Assembly (NCBI RefSeq): GCF_003958645.1
Contig: NZ_RXLO01000008.1
Coordinates: forward strand, 186,001-250,000
Source: Chitinophaga rhizosphaerae
GTDB lineage: Bacteria; Bacteroidota; Bacteroidia; Chitinophagales; Chitinophagaceae
Direction: 5' to 3'
Length of the DNA: 64,000 bases
Both the position numbers and the translations under genes were made by a program. The notes below the pieces were generated by a model, which worked only from the letters and a program-made list of their open reading frames with translations, did no database searches and was not told where the DNA came from. The stretch's first letter is position 1, and each line of letters begins with the position of its first letter. Positions 25,660-34,206 of the stretch are shown here, one piece after another.

Positions 25660-25667
25660 CAAATTTA
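25660..25667 (-). promoter_or_regulatory. -7 element of the threonine dehydrogenase gene
   Basis: TAAATTTG on the minus strand, about 25 bases before the ATG at 25634. No -33 TTG at the usual distance. Confidence 0.5.
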
Positions 25668-25774
25668 GCTTCTAGTCGCAATATTACCCGAATTACCCAT
25701 CCAAACAATGACAATACCATAACAATTTGAACGAACGCCTGTTGCCCTTCGTAACGCGGGCATCAGCCATATCG

Positions 25775-25793
25775 AAAATTAGGCCTAATTTTG
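25775..25793 (+). promoter_or_regulatory. 18-bp perfect palindrome over the kdsA -7 element
   Basis: AAAATTAGGCCTAATTTT (25775-25792) is a perfect palindrome; its right half is also the TAATTTTG -7 element (25786-25793). A factor bound here would sit on the promoter. It is followed by CGCC and a GTG that opens an 10-codon mini-ORF ending at 25830, before the kdsA ATG at 25853. Confidence 0.5.
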
Positions 25794-25852
25794 CGCCGTG
25801 CAACCCCGGGCGGTAGCACACCGATATTGAATAAACAGTCTAACAGATAGCA

Positions 25853-26674
25853 ATGAAAACTTTACAATCGCTCTTCAAAGAGCAATATCATCCTGAAAAC
25901 TTTTTCCTCATCGCAGGCCCCTGCGTGATCGAAGACGAAGACCTGGTAATGGGCGTGGCCGAAAAAGTGTCCGCCATCTGCAAAAAACTGAATATCTCCT
26001 ACGTCTTCAAAGCCTCCTATCGCAAGGCCAACCGCACTTCCATCAATTCCTTCACCGGGATCGGCGACGTGGAAGGGCTCGACCTCCTGCAGAAAGTAGG
26101 CAAAACTTTTAACGTACCCGTTACTTCCGATATCCACTCCGCCGCCGAAGCCGCCATGGCCGCAGCTTATGTGGATGTGCTCCAGATCCCGGCGTTCCTT
26201 TGCCGGCAGACAGACATCCTCCTGGCAGCCGCCGACACCGGTAAATTCGTGAACGTGAAAAAAGGACAGTTCCTCAGCGGCGAATCCATGAAATTCGCCG
26301 TGGAAAAAATCCAGCAGGCCGGTAATGACCGCATCCTCCTCACCGAGCGCGGCACTACCTTCGGGTACCAGGACCTCGTGGTGGATTACCGCAACATCCC
26401 CGTCATGAAAGGCCTCGGCGCACCGGTGGTGATGGACTGCACGCATTCCCTGCAGCAGCCCAACCAGCCCGGCGGCGTAACCGGCGGCAACCCGCAGATG
26501 ATCGGCACCATCGCCAAAGCGGCCATCGCCACGGGGGCAGACGGGCTTTTCATCGAAACCCATCCAGACCCCGCCTGCGCGAAGTCCGACGGCGCCAACA
26601 TGCTCCGCCTCGACCTCCTGGAGCCCCTGCTCGAAGAGCTGGTACGCCTCCGCGAAGCGGTGTACAAAAAGTAG
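25853..26674 (+). CDS. kdsA: 3-Deoxy-8-phosphooctulonate synthase (KDO-8-P synthase)
   Basis: 273 residues. KdsA condenses phosphoenolpyruvate with arabinose 5-phosphate, the first committed step to KDO of lipopolysaccharide. Motifs: FFLIAGPCVIED (about 17-28), FKASYRKANRTSI, GLDLLQKVG, VTSDIHS, LQIPAFLCRQTD, NVKKGQF, ERGTTFGY and ETHPDPACAKSDG. The Cys in AGPC, with the later His, Glu and Asp, marks the metal-dependent class, unlike E. coli KdsA which has Asn there. It is monocistronic, with a palindrome over its promoter and a terminator behind it. Confidence 0.97.
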   Translation: MKTLQSLFKEQYHPENFFLIAGPCVIEDEDLVMGVAEKVSAICKKLNISYVFKASYRKANRTSINSFTGIGDVEGLDLLQKVGKTFNVPVTSDIHSAAEAAMAAAYVDVLQIPAFLCRQTDILLAAADTGKFVNVKKGQFLSGESMKFAVEKIQQAGNDRILLTERGTTFGYQDLVVDYRNIPVMKGLGAPVVMDCTHSLQQPNQPGGVTGGNPQMIGTIAKAAIATGADGLFIETHPDPACAKSDGANMLRLDLLEPLLEELVRLREAVYKK

Positions 26675-26691
26675 CTAAAACAAGGCAGCGC

Positions 26692-26714
26692 CCCCACGGT
26701 TCTGCCTTTTTTAC
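26692..26714 (+). terminator. Terminator after kdsA
   Basis: AAGGCAG and CTGCCTT arms (7 bp) around a 9-base loop, then TTTT. Confidence 0.75.
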
Positions 26715-26798
26715 TTTTTAGTTCCCCGGATTTCCATTAAATTCATAGCAATACTGAATTCGATTAGCAAAGTTTTCAAACCCAAAAAACACTGCACT

Positions 26799-27197
26799 AT
26801 GATTCATTTGCATGATTTAAAGACAGGCGATCTTGTGCTGGCAAAATTCGAGGAACAGTTATCGGAAGGGCCGGTCCTGCAGATAGACCGCGAGCTGGGC
26901 CAGGCCTGCGTGCTGGTCGGGGAGCAGGAAAACTGGTATGAGCCGGCGGATTTATTTCCCATTCCATTGACGGTGGAACAGTTGCTGAAACTGAAATTCA
27001 AGAAATCGGAAGAAACCACCATTAACGGCGCGCCCGACACATACGTCCGCGGCCCCTTCACCATTACCCTCCACAGCGGCTCCGATCCCCGCACCATCCT
27101 GCATTACCGCGATGAAACGCGGAACATCGCCGGGCACCTCATGGTCCATCAGTTGCAGAACCACTACCACGGGATGACGCTTTTCCATCTCGAATAA
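26799..27197 (+). CDS. Small hypothetical protein, phage-associated-type fold family
   Basis: 132 residues with no signal or membrane segment. An N-terminal SH3-like part (LKTGDLVLAKFEEQL ... VLQID, YEPADLFPIPLTVEQLLKLKF) is followed by a strand-rich middle and ends with VHQLQNHYHGMTLFHLE. The two landmarks PIPLT-x-E-x-LLK and H-x-LQN-x-Y are those of a protein type found in Bacteroidota genomes, often on phages or mobile elements, that starts with LRIGNWV. Its job is not known. Here it stands alone next to kdsA with no other mobile genes. Confidence 0.7.
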   Translation: MIHLHDLKTGDLVLAKFEEQLSEGPVLQIDRELGQACVLVGEQENWYEPADLFPIPLTVEQLLKLKFKKSEETTINGAPDTYVRGPFTITLHSGSDPRTILHYRDETRNIAGHLMVHQLQNHYHGMTLFHLE

Positions 27198-27220
27198 TAC
27201 GGATGCAAACATCACCACAT

Positions 27221-27250
27221 AAAAAAGAGGTTGCCCGTCGGCAACCTCTT
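27221..27250 (-). terminator. Bidirectional terminator between convergent genes
   Basis: Perfect 11-bp stem AAGAGGTTGCC / GGCAACCTCTT with a CGTC loop. The minus-strand side is followed by TTTTTT, so it mainly ends the DUF4382 lipoprotein transcript; it may also stop the gene at 26799-27197. Confidence 0.9.
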
Positions 27251-27290
27251 CGTATTTAAGCATCACTCGCGGCGGAAACCACTTATATCC

Positions 27291-28100
27291 TTATTTCAAT
27301 TGCAGCCGGACGGTGTCTACCGTCGTAATCTGCCCCAGCACTACCGGCACTGCGTTCTTCACGGCCGGCAGGAAGTTCGTGTCGGTCGGGATGAAATGCA
27401 GGCTGTAGGCACCGGCGGGGATGCCGCGGAGCAGGTAGCCGCCGTTCAGCGAATACGTGCTGGCAACGGTGTCTGCGCCCTGGATGGCGAGCACGGCCGT
27501 TTGTACGGAATCGGGCAATACACCGCCCCTGATATTACCGCCAACGGCTTCGAGCACGGTGCGGATCACGGGTTTGAGGATGTATTTACCGCTGTTGCCG
27601 GCTTTTACGATGGATTTGGCAACGTCGAAATCAAGGGTGAGCTTGTTGATGATGCCGCCGATAACGGCCTGGTGGATGTTCAGCTTGAGGCCCGATTGCT
27701 GCGCGCTGGGCGTGGTGAGGGCGATGCGTTCGCCTTCGTTGGTAACGAGGTAATTGTCATCGCCGAGCACGAGGCGGATCTGGGAAATTTTGCCGGTGGG
27801 GATTTCCGCGTCGGCCAGGATGGTATCCCTGTCGTTCACGAGGTCCAGCAGATTATAGGCGCCAGCCTTCACCCCCGGCAGGGGCACCCAGTTTTGGTCG
27901 TCCGCATCCGAACTGTTGATCCGGATCTCTTTCACATCGATCCAGACTTGCGCATAATCTCCGGGGTCGTCTGTGAGGGCGATCTGGAGGCGTGTTTTTT
28001 CGGGCCCGCCGTTGGAATCGGTGTTGGAACAGGCTGTCAAGGTTGCGATACCGCCCAGCATAAAGGTGCCGAGGGCCAGGTTTTTCCATGTGTTTTTCAT
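27291..28100 (-). CDS. DUF4382 lipoprotein
   Basis: 269 residues from MKNTWKNLALGTFMLGG; the lipobox TLTAC near residue 20 marks it for lipid attachment. The mature N-terminal half matches DUF4382 (RLQIALTDDPGDYAQVWIDV, VKEIRIN, WVPLPGVKAGAYNLLDLVN, ISQIRLVLGDDNYLV), with a C-terminal beta-sandwich-like carboxypeptidase-regulatory-type stretch (GGNIRGGVLPDSVQTAVLAI). The open frame reaches to 28427 but that would run through the PspC gene; 28124 is a second possible start. DUF4382 proteins are cell-surface proteins of unknown role in Bacteroidota. Confidence 0.85.
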   Translation of the reverse strand: MKNTWKNLALGTFMLGGIATLTACSNTDSNGGPEKTRLQIALTDDPGDYAQVWIDVKEIRINSSDADDQNWVPLPGVKAGAYNLLDLVNDRDTILADAEIPTGKISQIRLVLGDDNYLVTNEGERIALTTPSAQQSGLKLNIHQAVIGGIINKLTLDFDVAKSIVKAGNSGKYILKPVIRTVLEAVGGNIRGGVLPDSVQTAVLAIQGADTVASTYSLNGGYLLRGIPAGAYSLHFIPTDTNFLPAVKNAVPVVLGQITTVDTVRLQLK

Positions 28101-28231
28101 CAAAAGACGGTTTAAGTTGAGCATGTTGTTAGGTAACTCAAAGTCATTTGATCCATTCCGACAGGAAAAGTTTAAAGGAAGGTTAATTTTTTTTCCGGGG
28201 GATGACGGACGGGGTTGTGAAAACTGTTGGA

Positions 28232-28453
28232 TTACAGGTAACGGAGGGGGTTGCGGCGGGCGTTGGTGATATAATTTTTGATGTTCATCCAGAATGCGAG
28301 GATCATGTACACGATCAGGGGGGAGCCCATCGTGAGGAAAGTAGCATAGATGAAGAACAGACGGATGCGGGACGTGGCGATGCCGAGCTTCTCCCCGATG
28401 GCGGTACAAACGCCAAAGGTCTTCCACTCCACAAAATCTTTGACCTTATTCAT
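28232..28453 (-). CDS. PspC-domain small membrane protein
   Basis: 73 residues, essentially a lone PspC domain: KVKDFVEWKTFGVCTAIGEKLGIATSRIRLFF is read as VKDFVEWKTFGVC and IGEKLGIATSRIRLFFIY, then one hydrophobic helix (MGSPLIVYMILAFWMNI). PspC proteins act with PspB in phage-shock or envelope-stress control in proteobacteria; stand-alone copies are common in Bacteroidota. It has an excellent promoter and its ATG lies four bases behind the -7 element. Confidence 0.9.
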   Translation of the reverse strand: MNKVKDFVEWKTFGVCTAIGEKLGIATSRIRLFFIYATFLTMGSPLIVYMILAFWMNIKNYITNARRNPLRYL

Positions 28454-28457
28454 ATAT

Positions 28458-28489
28458 CAAATTTATTGCAATCCAGCAAATTTAACAAA
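28458..28489 (-). promoter_or_regulatory. PspC gene promoter, -33 and -7, leaderless spacing
   Basis: On the minus strand TTTG (28486-28489) is followed after 20 bases by TAAATTTG (28465-28458), then ATAT and the ATG at 28453. Both elements and the spacing are standard for Bacteroidota. A second TAAATTTG lies at 28477-28484. The start point should fall on or beside the ATG. Confidence 0.7.
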
Positions 28490-28594
28490 TGAAATTGCGC
28501 CCATTAACAAGAGTTTTAACTTTAAAAAAAGTACGGAAATGATTAACTTCGCCGTGCAAATTTTAATGTAACCGCTCTTAAATTATTTATTTCC

Positions 28595-30868
28595 ATGGTG
28601 TTTGATATTGACATGATTAAAAAATTGTATGCGGCACTCCCGGGTAAAGTGGAAGCTACCCGTAAGATGTTGGGCCGGCCGCTTACACTGGCAGAAAAGA
28701 TCCTTTACGCGCACCTGTACGAACCGACGACCACACCGTACGAAAGAGGGAAATCCTATGTGGAATTTGCTCCTGACCGTGTGGCCATGCAAGACGCTAC
28801 CGCGCAAATGGCTCTGCTGCAATTCATGACCTGCGGCCGCGACCAGGTTGCCGTTCCGTCCACCGTTCACTGCGATCACCTGATCCAGGCGAAAACGGGC
28901 GCAGCGCAAGACCTTGCCACCGCGATCGACACCAATAAGGAAGTATACGAATTCCTGTCTTCTATCTCCGACAAATACGGTATCGGTTTCTGGAAACCCG
29001 GCGCCGGTATCATCCACCAGGTTGTGCTGGAAAACTACGCCTTCCCCGGCGGCATGATGATCGGTACCGACTCCCACACCCCTAACGCAGGCGGTCTGGG
29101 CATGCTGGCCATCGGCGTTGGCGGTGCAGATGCCGTAGACGTGATGGCGGGCCTGGCCTGGGAACTGAAAATGCCGAAACTCATCGGTGTGAAACTCACC
29201 GGCAAACTGAGCGGCTGGGCTTCCCCGAAAGACGTGATCCTCCGCGTTGCCGGCATTCTCACCGTAAAAGGCGGCACCGGCTGCATCGTGGAATACTTCG
29301 GCGAAGGCGCCGACTCCATGAGCGCCACCGGTAAAGGCACCATCTGTAACATGGGTGCGGAAATCGGCGCCACCTGCTCCGTTTTCGCTTACGACAAAGG
29401 AATGGCCGAATACCTGAAAGCCACCTCCCGCGCCGAAGTAGCCGCCCTGGCAGACGGCGTTCGAGAACACCTCCGTCCGGACGACGCCGTGTACGCAGAC
29501 CCCGCCAAATTCTACGACCAGGTGATCGAGATCAACCTCGACGAACTGGAGCCCTATGTAAACGGTCCTTTCACACCGGACCTGGCATGGCCCATCTCCA
29601 AATTCGCACAGGCCGTTAAGGAAAACAACTGGCCCGAAAAACTGGAAGTCGCCCTCATCGGTTCCTGCACCAACTCTTCCTACGAAGACATCTCCCGTTC
29701 CGCATCCCTCGCGAAACAGGCTATCGATAAAAACCTGGAAGTGCATTCCGAATTCACCATCACCCCCGGTTCCGAACTCGTTCGCTACACCATCGAAAGA
29801 GATGGCCTGCTCGATACGTTCGACCAGATCGGCGGCGTAGTGCTGGCGAATGCCTGCGGTCCCTGCATCGGCCAATGGGCCCGTCATATCGACGATCCCA
29901 ACCGCAAAAACTCCATCATCACCTCCTTCAACCGCAACTTCGCCAAACGTAACGACGGCCTCGCTTCCACCCACGCTTTCGTGGCCAGCCCCGAAATCGT
30001 TACTGCACTGGCTATCGCGGGAGACCTCACCTTCAACCCCCTCACGGACACACTGAAAAACCGCGACGGGCAGGAAGTGAAGCTCGACGAGCCCAAAGGC
30101 TTCGAACTGCCTCCCCAAGGCTTCGACGTGAAAGACGCCGGCTACCAGGCGCCTGCAGCAGACGGCTCCGGCGTTCAGGTGATCGTATCCCCCACCTCCG
30201 ACCGTCTCCAGCTCCTGGAAGCGTTCAAGGCATGGGAAGGCACCGACCTGAAAGGACTGAAACTCCTCATCAAGGCGAAAGGTAAATGTACGACCGACCA
30301 TATCTCCATGGCAGGCCCCTGGTTGAAATACCGCGGCCACCTGGACAATATCTCCAACAACATGCTCATCGGCGCGGTAAATGCGTATAACGACAAAACC
30401 GACACCGTGAAGAACCAGCTGACCGGCGAATATGGCGCCGTTCCGGCCACCCAGCGCGCCTACAAAGCCGCTAACATCGGTTCCGTTGTTGTGGGCGACG
30501 AAAACTACGGCGAAGGTTCCAGCCGCGAACACGCTGCCATGGAGCCCCGTCACCTCGGCGTTCGTGCGATCCTCGTGAAATCCTTCGCGCGTATCCACGA
30601 AACCAACCTGAAAAAACAGGGCATGCTCGCATTGACCTTCAACGACAAGGACGATTACGAAAAAATCCAGGAAGACGATACGTTCGATATCGACGGCCTG
30701 ACCACTTTCGCGCCCGGCACTCCGCTGACCGTTGTACTGAACCACAAAGACGGATCGAAAGATTCCATCACCGTGAACCACACCTACAACCAGCAGCAGA
30801 TCGAATGGTTTAAAGCTGGCGGTGCGCTCAACGTGATCCGCGCCCAGTTCGCAGCGGCGAAAAAATAA
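28595..30868 (+). CDS. acnA: Aconitate hydratase
   Basis: 757 residues. It interconverts citrate and isocitrate in the TCA cycle with a [4Fe-4S] cluster. Cluster ligands are in GSCTNSSYED and ANACGPCIGQW; the substrate motif IGTDSHTPNAGGLGMLAIG and the C-terminal swivel motif GEGSSREHAAMEPRHLG are intact. The length and pattern fit the mitochondrial-type aconitase usual in Bacteroidota, not the longer AcnA/IRP type of E. coli, so the symbol is by convention. A weak TAACTTCG element lies at 28543-28550. Strong terminator behind. Confidence 0.96.
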   Translation: MVFDIDMIKKLYAALPGKVEATRKMLGRPLTLAEKILYAHLYEPTTTPYERGKSYVEFAPDRVAMQDATAQMALLQFMTCGRDQVAVPSTVHCDHLIQAKTGAAQDLATAIDTNKEVYEFLSSISDKYGIGFWKPGAGIIHQVVLENYAFPGGMMIGTDSHTPNAGGLGMLAIGVGGADAVDVMAGLAWELKMPKLIGVKLTGKLSGWASPKDVILRVAGILTVKGGTGCIVEYFGEGADSMSATGKGTICNMGAEIGATCSVFAYDKGMAEYLKATSRAEVAALADGVREHLRPDDAVYADPAKFYDQVIEINLDELEPYVNGPFTPDLAWPISKFAQAVKENNWPEKLEVALIGSCTNSSYEDISRSASLAKQAIDKNLEVHSEFTITPGSELVRYTIERDGLLDTFDQIGGVVLANACGPCIGQWARHIDDPNRKNSIITSFNRNFAKRNDGLASTHAFVASPEIVTALAIAGDLTFNPLTDTLKNRDGQEVKLDEPKGFELPPQGFDVKDAGYQAPAADGSGVQVIVSPTSDRLQLLEAFKAWEGTDLKGLKLLIKAKGKCTTDHISMAGPWLKYRGHLDNISNNMLIGAVNAYNDKTDTVKNQLTGEYGAVPATQRAYKAANIGSVVVGDENYGEGSSREHAAMEPRHLGVRAILVKSFARIHETNLKKQGMLALTFNDKDDYEKIQEDDTFDIDGLTTFAPGTPLTVVLNHKDGSKDSITVNHTYNQQQIEWFKAGGALNVIRAQFAAAKK

Positions 30869-30889
30869 AATCACTGAAAAGCATATATT

Positions 30890-30924
30890 ACAGGCCGTTC
30901 CCCACCGGGAACGGCCTGTTTTTT
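30890..30924 (+). terminator. Terminator after aconitase
   Basis: Perfect 13-bp stem ACAGGCCGTTCCC / GGGAACGGCCTGT with a CACC loop, then TTTTT. Confidence 0.95.
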
Positions 30925-30952
30925 GTTCCAATCACCCCAAAATCCCGAGGCT

Positions 30953-31582
30953 ATGCAACCCGATGCGATCAGGAAATACTGGATGGACCTTAACCAGCGA
31001 TGCGGCAGCCCGCCCCAGGCGGCCTGGCACGAAATCGACCGGATCACCTTCCAATATTCCACCCATGGCCGGCATTATCATAACCTCGATCATCTCGCCG
31101 AGCTCGTCAAGCTGCAACGGCAATACGCACCCCTGTTGCTGGACAATGACTCCGTGCTCTACGCCATTTATTTTCACGATTTTATCTATCAGCCGAAACG
31201 GAAAGACAATGAGCTGAAAAGCGCCGAGGAAGCCATCTTTTATCTCCGGAAAGTAGGCGCACCGGTGGAGCGGCAAGATAAAGTTTACCGTTACATCCTG
31301 GCCACGGCAGGCCATCAGCCGGAATTATCCGACCCCGACCTCGATTATTTCCTGGATTTCGACCTGTCCATCCTTTCCGCTCCGGAAGAACGCTATAAAG
31401 TGTATGCGAAAAACATCCGCCGGGAATACCGGATGTATTCCTGGCTGGATTACCGGAATGGCCGTGTGAAGGTGTTGCAACACTTTCTGGCGATGCCGCA
31501 CATTTACCGCACGGAACTTTTCCGCGAGAAATACGAGCGCCGCGCACGGCTGAACCTGGAAAGGGAACTGGAAAAACTGTGA
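30953..31582 (+). CDS. Predicted HD-type metal-dependent phosphohydrolase
   Basis: 209 residues of the COG4339 type. The motifs YHNLDHLAELV (His and HD-like Asp-His) and YAIYFHDFIYQ (second HD) hold the metal ligands, followed by SAEEAIFYL and a long helical C-terminus with FDLSILSAP and KNIRREYRMYSW. Substrate unknown. A TTG ten codons upstream lies in the aconitase terminator and is rejected as start; ATG 30953 is used. Its stop codon abuts the stop of the convergent DUF4421 gene. Confidence 0.85.
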   Translation: MQPDAIRKYWMDLNQRCGSPPQAAWHEIDRITFQYSTHGRHYHNLDHLAELVKLQRQYAPLLLDNDSVLYAIYFHDFIYQPKRKDNELKSAEEAIFYLRKVGAPVERQDKVYRYILATAGHQPELSDPDLDYFLDFDLSILSAPEERYKVYAKNIRREYRMYSWLDYRNGRVKVLQHFLAMPHIYRTELFREKYERRARLNLERELEKL

Positions 31583-32623
31583 TCAGAAAAGCGGCTTCCG
31601 CAGCCCGAACCGGCGTACGATGCTGAAGCGGAGATTGCCCGCGCCGAAGGTCTGGTAAGCCCTGTCTACCGGCGCATCGCCGCGCGTGGAGATATCTACG
31701 TAATGAACGCCCACATAGAATTTGCTGGAATTATACCCCGCCGCGAAACGGAACGTGCTGTTCAACTGCCATCCGAAACCATGCACTTTGCCTGAACCGT
31801 CGTTGAAGGCCAGCACCGTGCGGTTCACGCCCGCGGCCACCGCCAGCGAGCCCGTGAGGAAGAAATGCTTCGCGATGACGAGCGTGTACGCGTATCCCCC
31901 GTTCAGGGCGAAACTGACATTACTGCTCCGCGTAAACGGCATGCCGCCGTAAAAGCCGTCGTTACGAAGGTCTAACGGCACCAGCGCCGAATCTCCCCGC
32001 ATCTGCCAGGCAAAAATCTCCGCGCCCACCAATGGCGTGCCTGCGCTTTTCTGCTGGTATTCGTTCTGGAGGAATGCCGCGCGGTAGGAGAACCGCCTGT
32101 CGTTGAAGATATACTGCGCGTGGAGGCCGATATTGGTATTGATGATATCCGGCCGGATGCCATTGGCCTTCACCGAAAGGGCGTTATCGAAAAAACGCTT
32201 GGCAGTGCCGATGTAATAACCCTGGTAATATTGCCCATAAAAATCCACAACCAGCTTGCGGGTGTATAAATGCGTCTGCAAATCGAGGTATTTCGTCTTG
32301 CCGTAACGGTCATTGTCGTTATTGATGAAGGGCAGGTTGAAGCCGAGATTGAGGCCGATGAACTTGTAATTGGCGCCGAAACCCACGTTGTTATTGGCGT
32401 TGGGCCGGTACAGCAGTTCTTCGTTGACCGACCGGTGATGCATGTCGTAATAATTGTACTTGCGGGAACCGTAGAGGCGTACGGTCAGGTCTTGCGTCAG
32501 GTCTTCGATGTAGGCCGTGTCGTTATCGGTGTGGAGCCAACGCAGGAAACGGCGCTCCTGTGCGCGGGAGAGCGCAGGACAGAGCAGGATGAGCCAGCAG
32601 ATGGTGATGATCCGGAGTTTCAT
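31583..32623 (-). CDS. DUF4421 outer-membrane protein
   Basis: 346 residues, signal peptide MKLRIITICWLILLCPALSRA then QERRFLRW. Family hallmarks are DTAYIEDLTQDLTVRLYGSR, NNNVGFGANYKFIGLNLGF, GKTKYLDLQTHLY and the last strands ending in RFGLRKPLF. DUF4421 proteins are predicted 14-16-strand barrels of unknown role in Bacteroidota. It converges on the HD hydrolase with no gap. Confidence 0.88.
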   Translation of the reverse strand: MKLRIITICWLILLCPALSRAQERRFLRWLHTDNDTAYIEDLTQDLTVRLYGSRKYNYYDMHHRSVNEELLYRPNANNNVGFGANYKFIGLNLGFNLPFINNDNDRYGKTKYLDLQTHLYTRKLVVDFYGQYYQGYYIGTAKRFFDNALSVKANGIRPDIINTNIGLHAQYIFNDRRFSYRAAFLQNEYQQKSAGTPLVGAEIFAWQMRGDSALVPLDLRNDGFYGGMPFTRSSNVSFALNGGYAYTLVIAKHFFLTGSLAVAAGVNRTVLAFNDGSGKVHGFGWQLNSTFRFAAGYNSSKFYVGVHYVDISTRGDAPVDRAYQTFGAGNLRFSIVRRFGLRKPLF

Positions 32624-32656
32624 GCGTGTAACAGTCGTCTGGTATACAACAATCCT

Positions 32657-33145
32657 TTAATCAGGCAGTTCAATCACTTCGAGATTTTTAATCTCTCCGT
32701 TCAGGCATTCGAACCGCACGAGGGTTTTTACCTTGTGCCAACCCTGCTTACCGCAGGCGCCCGGATTGATATGAAGCAATTGCAATGCCGGATCGGGCAC
32801 AACCTTCAGGATATGGGAGTGGCCGGTAATGAAAAGGTCCGGTCTTTTTTTGTGGATGTGCGGTTTGAGGGCGGGCGTGTATTTCGGGGGATAGCCGCCG
32901 ATGTGGGTCATCCAGACCTTCACGCCTTCGCAGATGAAAAGATTGTGTTCCGGGTAACGGATACGGATATCCTGCCCGTCGATATTCCCGAACACGGCCT
33001 TCAGCGGCTTGAAAGCCTCCAGCTCGTCGGCCAGTTGCACGTTCCCGATATCTCCCGCATGCCAGATCTGGTCTACCTGTTCGAAATACTTGAATACCAG
33101 CGGGTGAAGGTACCCGTGCGTGTCTGACATCAATCCAATCTTCAT
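32657..33145 (-). CDS. YfcE/MJ0936-family metallophosphoesterase
   Basis: 162 residues, a compact calcineurin-like phosphodiesterase. Metal ligands are visible in order: MSDTHGYL (D, H), WHAGDIGN, AVFGNIDGQ (N), THIGGYPPKY and GHSHILKV, then NPGACGKQGWH. Members hydrolyse phosphodiesters in vitro; the natural substrate is not settled. The start is preceded by TATATTAG-CGGC, a weak -7-like element four bases before the ATG. It lies between the hut operon and the DUF4421 gene on the same strand. Confidence 0.9.
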   Translation of the reverse strand: MKIGLMSDTHGYLHPLVFKYFEQVDQIWHAGDIGNVQLADELEAFKPLKAVFGNIDGQDIRIRYPEHNLFICEGVKVWMTHIGGYPPKYTPALKPHIHKKRPDLFITGHSHILKVVPDPALQLLHINPGACGKQGWHKVKTLVRFECLNGEIKNLEVIELPD

Positions 33146-33163
33146 GCCGCTAATATAGGAGAA

Positions 33164-34162
33164 TTAATCGCCCTGCCGGAGGAAATAATTCATCACCGTT
33201 TCGAACACCAGCGATGCGGCCAGCTTGGCGGTGCGATTGTCGATATCGAGGGAAGGGTTCAATTCTGCGAAGTCGACACCGGCCAGTTTGCCGGTCCGCA
33301 ATACGGTGCGGAAACAGTCGAGGAACAGCGCGTCCGGCACCAGGCCGTTATATGCCGTCGCGGAAACGCCCGGAGCGTATGCCGATGCGAATACGTCGAG
33401 GCAGGTGGTAAGGTATATTCTGTCTGTCCGCTGGATGAACGACCGGATGGCGCCAACCAGCTGATCGTGGTATTTCTGCTGGAAGAGGCTCGCCGGCAGG
33501 TAATCCGCCCCTGATTCCGCCGCGGTTTTAAACAACCGGGGCGTGTTGGAATTTTGCTGGATGCCGAGTACGAGATAATGGAATGGCTGCCCTTCCTGCT
33601 TCCTTTCCTGCGCGATCTGCCAGAACCCCGTTCCCGACGAAACCCCTTCCCCACCAGGCTCCCGGAGGTCGAAGTGCGCGTCGAAATTGACGATGCCTAC
33701 CACTTCCTTCCCGAAATGCCTGCTGATGCCCCGTTCGTGGCCAAATGCCACTTCGTGCCCGCCGCCCAGCACCACCGGCAGGTAACCCGCCTGAAGTATA
33801 TGCGCCACCGTGGCCGACAGCGCGTCTTGCGCCATTTCGAGCTGACGGCCGTCGCAAACGATGTTGCCGGCGTCTACCAGCAGCTGATTGCCGAAATGAA
33901 CGGGAAAGGAAGCGCATGCCTTGCGCAGGGCTTCCGGACCGGCGGCGGCGCCGGTGCGGCCACCGTTGCGGCGAACACCTTCATCGCAGGCGAACCCCAG
34001 GAACGCGATACCCTTCTGGCCTTCCGGGATCGGCGGCAGCGGGGCCCGGCTCAGGTCTGCCAGTTGCACGCGCTGGTGCCAGCGTTGGAGATCGGGGTCG
34101 TTGCCGTCGTTCCGGCCCTGCCAGGCACCGGGAGACGCGGGTTGGTAACATACGAGGGTCAT
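33164..34162 (-). CDS. hutG: Formimidoylglutamase
   Basis: 332 residues of the arginase/agmatinase superfamily; hydrolyses N-formimidoyl-L-glutamate to L-glutamate and formamide, the last step of this hut route. Mn ligands are seen in GGGHEVAFGH, NFDAHFDLRE and TTCLDVFASAYAPG. The N-terminal YQPASPGAWQGRND fits HutG. The frame is open to a TTG at 34210 overlapping the hutI stop, but ATG 34162 begins at the conserved part. Last gene of the hut operon. Confidence 0.92.
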   Translation of the reverse strand: MTLVCYQPASPGAWQGRNDGNDPDLQRWHQRVQLADLSRAPLPPIPEGQKGIAFLGFACDEGVRRNGGRTGAAAGPEALRKACASFPVHFGNQLLVDAGNIVCDGRQLEMAQDALSATVAHILQAGYLPVVLGGGHEVAFGHERGISRHFGKEVVGIVNFDAHFDLREPGGEGVSSGTGFWQIAQERKQEGQPFHYLVLGIQQNSNTPRLFKTAAESGADYLPASLFQQKYHDQLVGAIRSFIQRTDRIYLTTCLDVFASAYAPGVSATAYNGLVPDALFLDCFRTVLRTGKLAGVDFAELNPSLDIDNRTAKLAASLVFETVMNYFLRQGD

Positions 34163-34206
34163 GGGTCTGCGATTGGGTCTGTTGAGATTGCTAATATCCT
34201 GAAAAA

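Noticed and set aside
28583..30931. Long open frame on the minus strand opposite aconitase (about 780 codons)
   Set aside because: Same reason: shadow of a highly biased gene; low-complexity translation without motifs.
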